Assembly: GCA_964645705.1 (NCBI GenBank) | Contig: CAZYAB010000007.1 | Location: forward strand, 1 to 64,000 | Direction of reading: 5' to 3' | Length of the DNA stretch: 64,000 nucleotides | Origin: CAXGTL01 sp964645705 | GTDB taxonomy: Archaea > Nanobdellota > Nanobdellia > Woesearchaeales > CAXGTL01 | Shown here: piece by piece, positions 8,801 to 17,924 of the stretch | Numbering within the stretch: position 1 is the first letter of the stretch | Layout of the letters: each line of letters starts with the position of its first letter | Program-made: the position numbers and the translations under genes | The notes under the pieces: generated by a model | Told to the model about the DNA's origin: nothing | The model's database searches: none | What the model saw: the letters and a program-made list of their open reading frames with translations, nothing else

Positions 8801-11800
8801 CAACAATTGATAATCCTGGGAATCCTGTTACACCACACAGATTGAATTTGTGGAAACAGTCTGTTTCATATTCTGATGGATCAGTGTTTTCTATTTCTTC
8901 ACCTTTGTCATCTCTTCCATCTATTCCACCGCCTTTTTTCTCGTCAAAGTCATTGTCTAATCCGTCTTTACAAAAATCATAAGCAAATAATTTGAATTCA
9001 AATGGAGCACAAATTATGTCTTTATTTTCTGGATGTTGAACACCTAAACATTGTGGATCAAAGCAGTCAAATCCTCCTTCTGGATTTTTGACGTATTTTG
9101 ATTGTTGTTCATTCCATACATATGCGTCTAAGTCATTGTCAAATCCGTCAAAGCACCTTATTGGATCTTCTTGACCAGTTTCGTCTAATAATTCGTTTGA
9201 AGGACAATTGCTTGCACCTGCACAATCATAATCATAACAATCATGACCGTATTTTTCTCCTTTGTATGCATCTTTGAATGGTTCTTCTCCGTATGGGTGA
9301 GGTATTTTGTAACTGCCTAACCATGATCCTGCATTACTAACTTCTCTGTCAAAGTCATTGTCAATTCCATCATCACACCAACTAGGATCATTGTTTTCAA
9401 ATCTTGGACAAGGATTTGTTTCAATGTTTGTGCTTTTGCCTCCTCTTCCCCAACATGAACTCACATCATAACAATCAATTGAGTTTGTTTTACATGTGCC
9501 GTCGAATTTATATTCTGAGTCAGGGCATGAATATTTTTCAATTTGCCATGCATTCTTATCAGCATCATTGTCAAACCTGTCATTACAGCTGCTTATTCCA
9601 TGAACTGATTTATCATAATAAGAAACTTGTCCAATTGGGGATCCTTCTTTTTCTTCACAATAAACTTCTTGTGAATTTTCTATTACATATTTTTTGATTG
9701 AACCATCTGAATCTTTATAACCTCCAATCTTTCCTATGCAATCACTGTCATCACAATCAACAAGATCATCATGGTCATTATCATAACCATCAAAACATGT
9801 TTCTTCTGTTAAGTATTCACATTCTATAGGTTCATCATCCCCTGATCTTTCACCTATTTGTTCACCATCGCATTGTTCGTCTTTGCAATCTGTTTTATAA
9901 TCTAAATCATTGTCAACTCTGTCATTACACTGATGATCAGACCTTGCTCCAGGTCCGCCACTATTGACTCCACCCCAAATTCTTTTTTCTGTTTCAGGTA
10001 ATCCTTGGTAATTCTGTGCATCATTTTCATTATTTGTATTTGGTGCGTCGTCGTCTGAATTAAATAAATATTCTGGTGAATAATCATACTTATCATTCCA
10101 TTGACTGAATAAAGTAAATTTGTGGTCTGTGTTTTGATGAAGACCTGAAAAGTCTAATTTAATTACATGATCATTCTTTTTATTTGAAATCTTTCCTATA
10201 ACTGAGTATACTGTTTTTGCAGCATCTGTTTCTGATTTTGTAAATTCATATGCACCAGAAGCAGATGTTGATTCTGCTTGTGTAAAACTATTACCTATTA
10301 TTTCAATAGAATCTGTTGCAGGGTCTGCTGAGATTGAACCACCATTTGCAAACTGGAATCTTATTTTTAGTCTTCCACTTGGTTGAATATTTCTTGTGTA
10401 CCAATATTTGACTGCAGTGTTTTGAGCTATATTAAAGCTTCCAGGACAAATATTTCCTTTGCAATCCTCTCCTGTGTAAACAACATTGCCTGTGATTGAA
10501 TTTGAACCAGAACCTATTATTGATTTTATTAGTTTTGTTGCTGTGTTTTGTATGTCATTGTTTTCATAAATTTGGTTTGTTATTGCTTGTCCTGTGACAA
10601 GAGTTTCATGATATTCATTGAATTTTAGTTCACCATCTATCATTGGACTGTTAGGGTATGTAATGCCCCAGCAATCATAATCATCGCTATCTATTTCCTC
10701 GTCAACATCATTTGTTATATCATCATAACAATATAATTCAAGTGATTCTATTCCTTTTGACATAGAGTTTGCATAAAATATGTCTCCTTGTTTATTACAT
10801 CTTACACTGTTGTCAAAATATTTTCCTGCGTGTTTAAGCATGCACATGACTGCTCTTTGAGCATCTGGTAATAATGCATTAGGGCAATCTCCTTGTATGT
10901 TTTTATCTTCACAAGTTCCAAAACCTGTCCATGTATTTTTATGAACATATATTTTTGATTTTGTGTTTGTTTCAAATATTGTTTCTCCATTGCTAGTAAC
11001 TTGGCATGATTCGACAGTCCATGGTTTTTCTCTGTCGATTGGATCATTTTTTGTTAAATAATATCCTATTTTGAAATCATTATCAGAATTAATTACTCCT
11101 TGGATTTCTAATGCATTTTCATTAGACATAGTGATGACACATTTTGCTTGGCCAGAATCAATTTTTACTGTTGCAAAATCAAATTCTATTTTATGTTTTC
11201 TAGGAACCAAGATTGGTTGGCCTGTTTTTTCTCCGTCACAATAAGTATGATAATCTTGGTTGCATTGTTCTCCTGTTCCTGCTGAACAACATAATGGTTC
11301 ATATATTCCTTCTGGGAAAAATGGTTCAAAATCTTTTTTCATGTCACAGTCTGGATCTTGAGGTTCGCAATTAATTAAACATGCATCACCTGCATCACAT
11401 GTAGCTCCATTACAATCAGAATCAGGAATATAAAGAACATTTGTGCATGCCAGGTTTCCTCCTGCACAACCGTCACCATCTCCGCACGTAGTTTCCTCAT
11501 CTCTTCCACAATCAGGGTCAACATCTTCGCAACCAATTACACATACATTTCCTTGCTGACACAATGTTTGTTCACAGTTTTCATTAATATTTTGTTCATT
11601 ACAATAATTATTACAATCTTGGTCAGGTTCACTACAACCAATTATACAAATATTGTCTAGTTCACAACTACTTACACCGCAATCAGGGTCAGGAACTGTG
11701 CAATCTGGTTTACAACTATCTCCTTGATCACATGAACTTTCATCAGAACCACAGTCATTGTCAACAGGTTCACAACCAATCATGCACAAGTCACCAGACT

Positions 11801-14800
11801 CACAAGTTGCTTCTAGACAGTCTAGGTCAGTTGGAACACAACCAGGTTTACATCCGTCGCCTGATTCACATGTTGGTGCTGTGCAGTCGGGGTCTTGTGG
11901 TTCGCAATTTGCTAAACATGCATCATCTGCTTCACAAGTAGCGCCGTCACAATCAGGATCTTGTTGATCACCACATATTAAATTGCCTCCTGCGCAACCA
12001 TTGCCTGCGTTACAGTCAGGATCATCACCAGAACCACAGTCAGGGTCAACAGTATCACAACCAATAACGCACACATTTCCTTGTGCACAAAGTGTTTGTT
12101 CACAGTTTTCAGTAATGCTTTGTTGTTCACAATAAGTTTCACAATCTTTGTCAAGAACTGGACAATTAACTAAACACACATTTCCTTCACTACATGTTGC
12201 ACCGTCACAATCAAAATCATTAAAAGGACAATTAGCATCGCAACCATCTCCTTGTTCACATAATCCTGTGCCTGATCCACAGTCTGGGTCTGGTGTTTCA
12301 CAACCAATCATGCACATGTCACCTTCATTACATGTTGCTGTCTCACAGTCAGGATCAACAGGATCACAACCAGGAACACATTCATCATCTTCACTACAAC
12401 TAGGAATGTCTGCTGTACAATCAGGATCTTCAGGATCACAATTTGCTAAGCATGCGTCACCTGGTTCACAAGTAGCACCGTCGCAATCTTGGTCTGGTTG
12501 ATCAGTACAGATTAGATTTCCACCTGCACAACCGTTTCCTGCGCTACAGTCAGGATTATCACTAGATCCGCAGTCAGGGTCAACTGGTTCACAGCCAATT
12601 ACACACACATTTCCTTGTTGACAAAGTGTTTGTTCACAGTTTTCAGTTATACTTTGTTGTTCACAATAATAATTACAATCTTGGTCAGGTTCTGCGCAAC
12701 CAACTACGCACACGTCACCTATATCACAAGTAGCACCATCACAATCATAGTCAAATGGATCACAATCAGGATCGCAACCATCACCTTCTTCACATGTTCC
12801 TTGACCAGATCCGCAGTCTGGATCAGGTGTTTCACAACCAATCATGCAAATGTCTCCTTCTTCGCATGTTGCTTTGTTACAGTCAGGGTCAATGCTTCTG
12901 CATTCTACGCTTGGACAATCATTATCTTCTATGTTTTCACATTGTTCAAAAGAACAGCATAGTTTTAGATTTGCTTGATTGTTTGAATATTCTGTAATAT
13001 GAGAATTTGATTCTTTGAATAGGGAAAGGATTCCTATTTCATTTATGTTGCATGTTTGTTCTCTTAATGCACATTCTATGTCTATATCAGTACTGTGTAA
13101 ACAAACTTGTTCTTGATATTCTAAAAAGTCTGGAATACCTGCGTGTGAATTAACTTTCTTCTTTAATCTTAATACAATATTTTCATCTTGTTCGCATGTT
13201 GTGCAAATGCATTTATCATATTCAATGCATAGTTTTTCCCCAACTTCTGTGTTACTTGGCAAACTTGCTGTGTATGTTGTCCCGCGCTTTAATAAATCTA
13301 ATAATATCACTCCTTCACATTCTTGTTTTGATGAAACAATCTTTACATTTGTTTCTGCTTGTGTGTTGCAGACGCATTCTCTTATTCTTGGTTCAATGCC
13401 TAGGTCAATTGTTAAGATGTAAGGAACAGTATTTTCATTACCAACTCCATCTTTGCATTTAATATAAATTGTATTTTCTTTGTAATTAAGATCTGATATG
13501 ATGGTTGTGTGTTGGCTACTAAATTCTGTTGTAATGTCATCAGTCATTGATGAAAAATCAATATCTTGTGTATTATATTTACAAACAGCATTTTCATCTG
13601 TTGTTATTTTTATGGTCGCTGTTCTTTGATCAGTGTCTGCTTCTTCGTTAATATCATGAGTATTTATTACTTCATTTGAACTTGTTTTTAATGTCATTGT
13701 TTTTACTTTACTATCTTCTGGACTAAGCTCTGTTATTGTTGGTGATGTTGAGTCTGTTGTGATTGTGATTTGTTTTTTAACTGACTCAGCCGTTCCATCA
13801 CTAAGCCAGCAATAATAAATGTGACCCTGATCATCTTCAGGAACATTGAATGTGCATGATAATGAATACTGGTTATTTGTTTTTGTTGATGTACTTGTTA
13901 TGCATGTTCTTTGTTCTGTGTTTGTTTCATCATCTATACTGCTACAGAAAAAAGAAAGTTCATCATCATTAACATCATCTGCACTTGCAGGAATGATAGT
14001 TATTTCTGAACCACCTTTTACTGTTGTTTTTGGTGTTGATAGTTCTGTGTATGTTGGTGCATAATTACAACCTTCATTAACATTGCCGTCACAATTATTA
14101 TCAATATCATCATCACAGTTCTCTGTTTCAGAATATCCTTGTATATTAGAATAATCATCATACCAAGTTGTGTGATCTTGGTCACATGATTGTTTACTTC
14201 CTGCACATATGTTTGCTTGTTTTTCATTGAGAGGACCTTGATTAATTAATCCTTCATTAGTATTTCCATCACAATTATTGTCTAGATTATCACATTCTTC
14301 TGCTTGTGGTAGTATTGAACATTGGCTCCAAGCTCCTTGTTCTGTGCATTCTTTTTCAGAACCAGCACAAGCTCCTTGTTGATTACAACCTTGCGTTGTT
14401 TTTAAAACATCTCCATCACCATCTTTGTGTTTGTGTCCATCACAGTTGTGATCAATTGCATCGCATTGTTCTGGTTGTGGCAGTGTTGAACATTGGCTCC
14501 ATGTTCCGTCTGCATTACATTCTTTTTCAGAACCAGCACAAGCACCAACTTGTTTACAATCACCTTGCATTGTTAATGCGTTTCCTTGATTGTCTAGGTT
14601 ATTGTGACCATCACAGTCATGGTCAATTGCATCGCATGTTTCTGTTTCAGAATAACCTTGTATTGAATTATAATTTGGTTCTTGCCAACCAGCTGTTCCT
14701 TCACATGTCTTGACTTGACCTGCGCAAACACCGTCTTGTTTATCTGCTAATTCTGTTGGTAAATTATTGTCAGGTGTTCCGTCACAGTCATCATCTTTCC

Positions 14801-17800
14801 CATTACAGTCTTCATTAGTGCTTAATGGTTTTGGTGTACACCTTTCAGGAGACCAAACACCTATAAAACATTCTTGTTGTATTTTATTTTTACATTCTCC
14901 TAAACCACATTCTGCTTCTTGTTTGTCTGTGTCATAACATGCACAATCTTCATCAGGTGTTCCGTCACAATCATTATCTTTTTGATCACATAGACCTTGT
15001 GCTTTTTCATTAAAATTAGGATCATCTCTCGGATATTCTTCAGCATCATTATCATCACAGTCTTGGTTATTATTAACCCAGTCTGCTGATAATGGTGTTA
15101 CTGCGCATGTTTTTGTTTCTTGAGCATTGTTGGGATCACCATATCCGTCACCGTCATTGTCTGCATACTTTATTATAATAAAACCTTCGTCTGTTTGATC
15201 ATTGCAATTATTATCAACATTGTCGCAGGTTTCAGTAGCATCAGGATTTATGTTTTCATCTGTGTCGTCGCAGTCATCATCATTTGTAACATAGCCTTGT
15301 AATGGATCACATAATTGTATTGTTTGATCAGGATTTCCATCTCCATCTCCGTCAGAATCTTGATAAAAAGTTGTTGTTGTAAAACCTTCATCAATATTTC
15401 CATCACAGTCATTGTCTTGTCCATCACATATTTCTTCAGGGGCGTCTACATAATCACAACCATTACAAAACTTTCCTTCTCCATTGCATTGTCCATACTC
15501 AGAATTAGAACATGGACAACAACGTCCGTCTACGCAAGTATTAGGGCAGTAAATCCATTGAGATTGGAGTTCAGTTCCTTCACAAAAATATTCTACAATG
15601 TTTCTATTATTGTTTACACAATAATCTGTTTTAGTTTCATATTGCTTCCAAGTATAAGAAGCAAATGGATCAACTCTTATTGTTGTTGATTTAGTGAATT
15701 GATCTTTTTCATCAGGATCAATACAATAAACTTTTTTCTCACATCCACCATCCATTGAAGTTGTAGTTTTGCAGTCATTATCATAAGCATCATAACAAAT
15801 TTCAGGAGCCCCAGGATAAATTTGGGCATTTGTGTCATCACAATCATCACTATTGAAAACCCATTCATCTGATGTTTCATGTAAAATAGGATCACCATTG
15901 CAAGTATTGGCTATATGAAATTCTTCAGGATTTCCATAAGTATCTCCGTCTTTGTCTTGATATGACGTAATTTTAAAATCATCATCTTCTTTACCATCAC
16001 AGTCATTATCAAGTCCATCACAAATTTCAGCAGGAGCAGGAACATAATTACAGTCTTGGCATACTCTGCCATTGTCTCCATCTTCACAAACGCCTTCATT
16101 TGAGCAACAGAACTCGTCAATCACACCAAAAACAGCCCGACCAGTTATTTGTTCATTAGCAGACTCAAAAGCTACAAAAAAATTATTATCATTTAATTGA
16201 ATAAAAGGGTTATTCTTATCATAACTATTCATAATATACTCTGAAAATTTAATTTCTGTTTTATCCCCAATTTCATTACCGTTTTCATCGAACTTTTTTA
16301 AATAAACTTTCCCATCATAAATATAAGAAAAAATAAGTTCTCCATTATTGTTAGTATCAAAGGAATAATCATGTGAATTTATTTCAAGACTAAGATCTGA
16401 TGTTAATTCAGCATCATCCCCATTATAAATTTGAAATTTATGATATTTACCTCCCCCTACAACTATAAAATCTCCATTATCCATCATTGTCGCAATACCT
16501 GCATCAAATCTAAATTCATTTCCATCACCTTGTGAAACTCCAGATGGAGGAGCTAATTCAGCACCATTATAATTATACCTTTTTGCATAAACATAAAATT
16601 TATGATTACTTGAAGACTCTGAATATTCATCCCTCGACCATGTAATTACAAAATTCCCTTCAGAATCCATTGATACATAAGGATTAGAATTTTTATTTTG
16701 CATTAATGTTTGTTGAATATGTGAAAAATATTTTTTATACGCAGCATAAGTATTAACTCTAAAAGTATTCTTTTTTACACTCCCATCTGCATTATACAGT
16801 TTGGCATTGATATCCTTTGTACAACCAGTACATAAGTCTGACATTGTTGGCCATACCACAACGAATTTTCCATTACCTGCCATTGCTACTTCAGGGTCAA
16901 TATTCATTAAGAATGTTGTATCAGAAATATCTGCAACCTTAAAATCATTTTTTTTAATTGTTCCATCTGAATTGTATAATTTTGCATAAACTCCTTTACG
17001 TCCAACATCAGACCAAGCAATAACAAAATTTCCAGAATCATCCATTGCAACAACACCACCAAGACCACCACCAGTAATAAATTCATTCCCTTCTCCTCTT
17101 GTAACTCCAGAAGGGGGTTCTAGTTCATTACCTTCTGAATCATATCTTTTTCCAATAAGTCCATTAACAGAATCCCACATTACTACAGCATTACCTGCTG
17201 AATTCATTGCAACTTTTGGTTCTACTGATGTAACCATATTATCATTCACTCTAAATATTTTACCATCTCTATAACCTGTGCTTTCAAGAAGTTTTATAGG
17301 AGCACAAATTAATGTTCCTGGTCTAGAATAATCAAGTCCAACTGCAAGTCCGCCACCACTTAAATCAGAACACGAATAATCCTTACTTTGTGGTAAACAT
17401 GTATGACCTGATCTCCAGTAACAATCACCTGATTGATACCACCCTGATTCCCAAGTATTACCTAAAATTAAGCCACCATTTTCATTAACACCATCAATCT
17501 TTGAACAAACAATACCAATTCCACCAACAACATGACCATCATGTTTTGATCCTGTAATTACATAATCGCTTGGGCACTTAATCTCTGTGTTAGTCCATGT
17601 ACTATGACACCATCCAGTACAAATTTTTTCTTCCTCTGAACCAAAAACAACATTGCCATCTTGAATATTAAGATCTTTACAAATAATCTGCATTCCGTCC
17701 ATATAAGATCCAAAACTTAATTTAATACCAACAGCAACACTATCATAAGGACATACTGCTTTATATCCTAAATAGTATTGACTTCCATCAATTCTTTTCT

Positions 17801-17924
17801 TTGTTCCTCGCAAAAGATAAGCATTTACTCCAATAATTGAAACTAATAAAATAAAAACTAATAAAATTAATACAAAGTTTCTATTTTTTGTTTTTGTGTT
17901 CATTTGTTTTTTTATGATCAACAT
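5868..17924 (-). CDS. Giant secreted Cys/Asp-rich repeat protein (4018 aa) with MopE-type and EF-like repeats
   Basis: A signal peptide or anchor (NFVLILLVFILLVSIIGVNA, about residues 16-35) starts a 4018-residue exported protein. In order I see: two CP-x-x-x-x-VGI-type disulfide modules (about 50-190); propeller-like repeats of the form VAMDDSGNFVIAW (about 220-620); about ten EICDG-x-DNDCDG repeats like the MopE metal-binding motif (about 640-1280); Ig-like stretches; a Cys-rich block of CxxGDxCxxGCxxxDPDC units with a super-repeat of about 180 residues occurring three times (CEQT-LC units near 1752, 1932, 2109); a mixed region with many DNDxDxxxDC units (about 2665-3142); Ig-like domains; a thrombospondin type 3-like DNCPKIYNPGQGD (near 3565); a carboxypeptidase-regulatory-like fold (near 3795-3848); and a Cys-rich tail. 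The start overlaps the upstream stop (ATGTTGA); Met8 at 17903 is an alternative. Likely a calcium/metal-binding surface fibre or adhesin. Confidence 0.85.
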   Translation of the reverse strand: MLIIKKQMNTKTKNRNFVLILLVFILLVSIIGVNAYLLRGTKKRIDGSQYYLGYKAVCPYDSVAVGIKLSFGSYMDGMQIICKDLNIQDGNVVFGSEEEKICTGWCHSTWTNTEIKCPSDYVITGSKHDGHVVGGIGIVCSKIDGVNENGGLILGNTWESGWYQSGDCYWRSGHTCLPQSKDYSCSDLSGGGLAVGLDYSRPGTLICAPIKLLESTGYRDGKIFRVNDNMVTSVEPKVAMNSAGNAVVMWDSVNGLIGKRYDSEGNELEPPSGVTRGEGNEFITGGGLGGVVAMDDSGNFVIAWSDVGRKGVYAKLYNSDGTIKKNDFKVADISDTTFLMNIDPEVAMAGNGKFVVVWPTMSDLCTGCTKDINAKLYNADGSVKKNTFRVNTYAAYKKYFSHIQQTLMQNKNSNPYVSMDSEGNFVITWSRDEYSESSSNHKFYVYAKRYNYNGAELAPPSGVSQGDGNEFRFDAGIATMMDNGDFIVVGGGKYHKFQIYNGDDAELTSDLSLEINSHDYSFDTNNNGELIFSYIYDGKVYLKKFDENGNEIGDKTEIKFSEYIMNSYDKNNPFIQLNDNNFFVAFESANEQITGRAVFGVIDEFCCSNEGVCEDGDNGRVCQDCNYVPAPAEICDGLDNDCDGKEDDDFKITSYQDKDGDTYGNPEEFHIANTCNGDPILHETSDEWVFNSDDCDDTNAQIYPGAPEICYDAYDNDCKTTTSMDGGCEKKVYCIDPDEKDQFTKSTTIRVDPFASYTWKQYETKTDYCVNNNRNIVEYFCEGTELQSQWIYCPNTCVDGRCCPCSNSEYGQCNGEGKFCNGCDYVDAPEEICDGQDNDCDGNIDEGFTTTTFYQDSDGDGDGNPDQTIQLCDPLQGYVTNDDDCDDTDENINPDATETCDNVDNNCNDQTDEGFIIIKYADNDGDGYGDPNNAQETKTCAVTPLSADWVNNNQDCDDNDAEEYPRDDPNFNEKAQGLCDQKDNDCDGTPDEDCACYDTDKQEAECGLGECKNKIQQECFIGVWSPERCTPKPLSTNEDCNGKDDDCDGTPDNNLPTELADKQDGVCAGQVKTCEGTAGWQEPNYNSIQGYSETETCDAIDHDCDGHNNLDNQGNALTMQGDCKQVGACAGSEKECNADGTWSQCSTLPQPEQCDAIDHNCDGHKHKDGDGDVLKTTQGCNQQGACAGSEKECTEQGAWSQCSILPQAEECDNLDNNCDGNTNEGLINQGPLNEKQANICAGSKQSCDQDHTTWYDDYSNIQGYSETENCDDDIDNNCDGNVNEGCNYAPTYTELSTPKTTVKGGSEITIIPASADDVNDDELSFFCSSIDDETNTEQRTCITSTSTKTNNQYSLSCTFNVPEDDQGHIYYCWLSDGTAESVKKQITITTDSTSPTITELSPEDSKVKTMTLKTSSNEVINTHDINEEADTDQRTATIKITTDENAVCKYNTQDIDFSSMTDDITTEFSSQHTTIISDLNYKENTIYIKCKDGVGNENTVPYILTIDLGIEPRIRECVCNTQAETNVKIVSSKQECEGVILLDLLKRGTTYTASLPSNTEVGEKLCIEYDKCICTTCEQDENIVLRLKKKVNSHAGIPDFLEYQEQVCLHSTDIDIECALREQTCNINEIGILSLFKESNSHITEYSNNQANLKLCCSFEQCENIEDNDCPSVECRSIDPDCNKATCEEGDICMIGCETPDPDCGSGQGTCEEGDGCDPDCDPFDYDCDGATCDIGDVCVVGCAEPDQDCNYYCEQQSITENCEQTLCQQGNVCVIGCEPVDPDCGSSDNPDCSAGNGCAGGNLICTDQPDQDCDGATCEPGDACLANCDPEDPDCTADIPSCSEDDECVPGCDPVDPDCETATCNEGDMCMIGCETPDPDCGSGTGLCEQGDGCDANCPFNDFDCDGATCSEGNVCLVNCPVLDKDCETYCEQQSITENCEQTLCAQGNVCVIGCDTVDPDCGSGDDPDCNAGNGCAGGNLICGDQQDPDCDGATCEADDACLANCEPQDPDCTAPTCESGDGCKPGCVPTDLDCLEATCESGDLCMIGCEPVDNDCGSDESSCDQGDSCKPDCTVPDPDCGVSSCELDNICIIGCSEPDQDCNNYCNEQNINENCEQTLCQQGNVCVIGCEDVDPDCGRDEETTCGDGDGCAGGNLACTNVLYIPDSDCNGATCDAGDACLINCEPQDPDCDMKKDFEPFFPEGIYEPLCCSAGTGEQCNQDYHTYCDGEKTGQPILVPRKHKIEFDFATVKIDSGQAKCVITMSNENALEIQGVINSDNDFKIGYYLTKNDPIDREKPWTVESCQVTSNGETIFETNTKSKIYVHKNTWTGFGTCEDKNIQGDCPNALLPDAQRAVMCMLKHAGKYFDNSVRCNKQGDIFYANSMSKGIESLELYCYDDITNDVDEEIDSDDYDCWGITYPNSPMIDGELKFNEYHETLVTGQAITNQIYENNDIQNTATKLIKSIIGSGSNSITGNVVYTGEDCKGNICPGSFNIAQNTAVKYWYTRNIQPSGRLKIRFQFANGGSISADPATDSIEIIGNSFTQAESTSASGAYEFTKSETDAAKTVYSVIGKISNKKNDHVIKLDFSGLHQNTDHKFTLFSQWNDKYDYSPEYLFNSDDDAPNTNNENDAQNYQGLPETEKRIWGGVNSGGPGARSDHQCNDRVDNDLDYKTDCKDEQCDGEQIGERSGDDEPIECEYLTEETCFDGYDNDHDDLVDCDDSDCIGKIGGYKDSDGSIKKYVIENSQEVYCEEKEGSPIGQVSYYDKSVHGISSCNDRFDNDADKNAWQIEKYSCPDSEYKFDGTCKTNSIDCYDVSSCWGRGGKSTNIETNPCPRFENNDPSWCDDGIDNDFDREVSNAGSWLGSYKIPHPYGEEPFKDAYKGEKYGHDCYDYDCAGASNCPSNELLDETGQEDPIRCFDGFDNDLDAYVWNEQQSKYVKNPEGGFDCFDPQCLGVQHPENKDIICAPFEFKLFAYDFCKDGLDNDFDEKKGGGIDGRDDKGEEIENTDPSEYETDCFHKFNLCGVTGFPGLSIVEDINVFACVDNDDNDNDGLKNCADQNDCNGKIGAYYGARCGIEVCDDDFDNDNDNKVDCADRGCEGETNARGETCSQTEICDDGIDNNRDGIIDCADDDCGCYIGTNTAQCTDVPKPESATFSKISVKHQQHLHVNEPYILEIQALKVFGKQNLKVYLSQFPYNLQNKCTIDNDDEFIFETTSSTTATIKNKQELSANSDVKLTCNAYTSPSDDKAQFKVTIFDGQLDIPAEKQFTFSHEVFEKLEPTINSNKIIVEGLKDNKVTLYHGDSFDIFAKPDDSQTGNSGICECRFKLDGDETGFIRNCKTTITNNIEDKAYTTAALAKDGASNIMTNYISGPSFNIIVKPKEITENYKLERAFYDSDTKNVDVGEFKFITATNREFKPDCKFKIKKVEGDTVKTIDNQGTVTNNELTCSLSFDTELAEITEDGMYLVNVEVQDKDKPEFTIKSKPKIFYVCNSEDSKDEENDLWDCKYLDMDNDNVPEGIFTDLYESEDVPDSDEYTCDNCPKIYNPGQGDKDADGLGNKCDCEGEDIPDGECNQDCSYIDPDCGCAADEYPCIINDELICQDVPCDEEEQVCDNIKCATGLICNDEGLCTCNDQESDDICPPAEENFLACADFDPDCAIKPIKIIYPKHETIIKDPETLRIYWEKQDQEEFDNLIKYNIAYSNDSSEHWYSIPNGIPANIPNRKDLDGNYYYDWNIEELKDKNMEYQINITPKVEFEEKLIRGQTAYSGFFTICRSEKAIVYGVVYDKTNENIPLSDAKIRAYNKSSDELVAKDTSPEVGYRLELDPGETYDIEAKMSNLVKQTETIETDYCKPIELNFELNKCGDGVIDDAENCYNCWEDAGCAPGKYCSEDKICEDGGGCIGLPDGVCKKGETCYCEDCFGKRRPDYPWRFCKGDGTYACTCYDCSTLDPNMRNYQEVHEDCKTCENVCNIVDTKINVKESENVITMTKIAMYKGKPVKVRVVVWN

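Noticed and set aside
11330..12900. Regular repeats that at first look like a CRISPR array
   Set aside because: The repeats are in frame with the giant gene, vary in sequence and encode Cys/Asp motifs; no leader, no cas genes and no unique spacers.
14306..14713. Long plus-strand frame opposite the giant gene
   Set aside because: His/Leu-rich translation from the antisense of Asp/Cys repeats; no start signals.
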